Origin: Serratia inhibens
Lineage (GTDB): Bacteria; Pseudomonadota; Gammaproteobacteria; Enterobacterales; Enterobacteriaceae
Direction: 5' to 3'
DNA length: 64,000 nt
Assembly: GCF_003591175.1 (NCBI RefSeq)
Contig: NZ_QYYG01000006.1
Location: forward strand, 1-64,000
Of the stretch, positions 63,888 to 64,000 are shown in pieces (the first letter of the stretch is position 1; each line of letters opens with the position of its first letter). Position numbers and translations under genes: made by a program. The notes beneath the pieces are model-generated. The model ran no database searches and had not been told where the DNA came from. It saw only the letters and a program-made list of their open reading frames with translations.

Positions 63888-64000
63888 TTAGAACAATTTT
63901 TTTGACCAGCCGAGCTTTGTGCTTAACGTATTGAAATAGCTGTAGTCCTTTGGATGAATAAGATTCAAATGGAAATCACTGCGGCGTATCAATACCTCTT
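63888..64000 (-). CDS. nadK: NAD kinase, C-terminal end (cut by the window)
   Basis: The last 37 codons of nadK. They read [20 protein letters not shown] and [16 protein letters not shown], then TAA. This is the conserved C-terminus of enterobacterial NAD kinase. The gene continues past position 64000. nadK-recN-bamE is the E. coli order. Confidence 0.93.

Overview
The window is a stretch of enterobacterial chromosome, most likely from Serratia or a close relative. The evidence is gene order and protein identity to Enterobacterales housekeeping loci (kgtP-yfiM-pssA-patZ-tapT-trxC-yfiF, emrRAB, proVWX, nrdHIEF, ygaM, ygaC, ssrA-smpB-ratAB-bamE-recN-nadK). The tmRNA also encodes the tag ANDSQFESAALAA, of the Yersinia/Serratia type. 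Calls rest on reading the sequence and on remembered family features; no database search was run.

Layout. 1-350: the 3' end of an rRNA operon (5S gene, terminator, and an exact 66-bp second copy of the 5S tail plus terminator). 548-9125: conserved core genes for 2-oxoglutarate uptake, phosphatidylserine synthesis, protein acetylation, tRNA modification and thioredoxin 2. 9249-13998: an EmrRAB-type drug efflux operon that carries its own outer-membrane channel gene. 14192-16768: a broken ygaZ and a YgaY-like exporter divergent from a LysR regulator. 16802-21323: an osmoprotectant ABC importer (proVWX) with two tandem proX genes and a recognisable osmotic promoter. 21641-25686: a CitA/CitB-type two-component system divergent from a 2-hydroxycarboxylate transporter. 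25785-30626: single accessory genes (patatin, metallo-beta-lactamase-fold hydrolase, LysR/SDR pair, DUF1289) and a ParE-type toxin-antitoxin pair. 30668-34587: class Ib ribonucleotide reductase operon nrdHIEF with two NrdR boxes.

34705-49699 is a mosaic of small stress, transport and regulator genes spread between ygaM and ssrA. It includes asr with an RstA box, two divergent or linked MFS/regulator sets, ygaC, smrA, yodC and ydbC. 49855-59388 looks like acquired DNA beside ssrA. It holds a WYL regulator/quinone-oxidoreductase pair, then nine co-oriented small redox or decarboxylase-like genes running away from a LysR regulator. One of these is preceded by a fragment of a lost aldo/keto reductase. 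59587-64000 is core again: tmRNA and SmpB (ribosome rescue), ratAB, bamE, and SOS-controlled recN with LexA boxes next to the 3' end of nadK.

The least described part is the LysR-divergent cluster at 51681-58347. It includes a Tat-signal-bearing decarboxylase-like amidohydrolase, a DJ-1/PfpI protein, an aldo/keto reductase, a flavodoxin-fold quinone reductase, and carboxymuconolactone-decarboxylase, ABM, DUF1330 and YciI-type proteins. My inference is a pathway for aromatic or reactive electrophilic compounds; the substrate is unknown.
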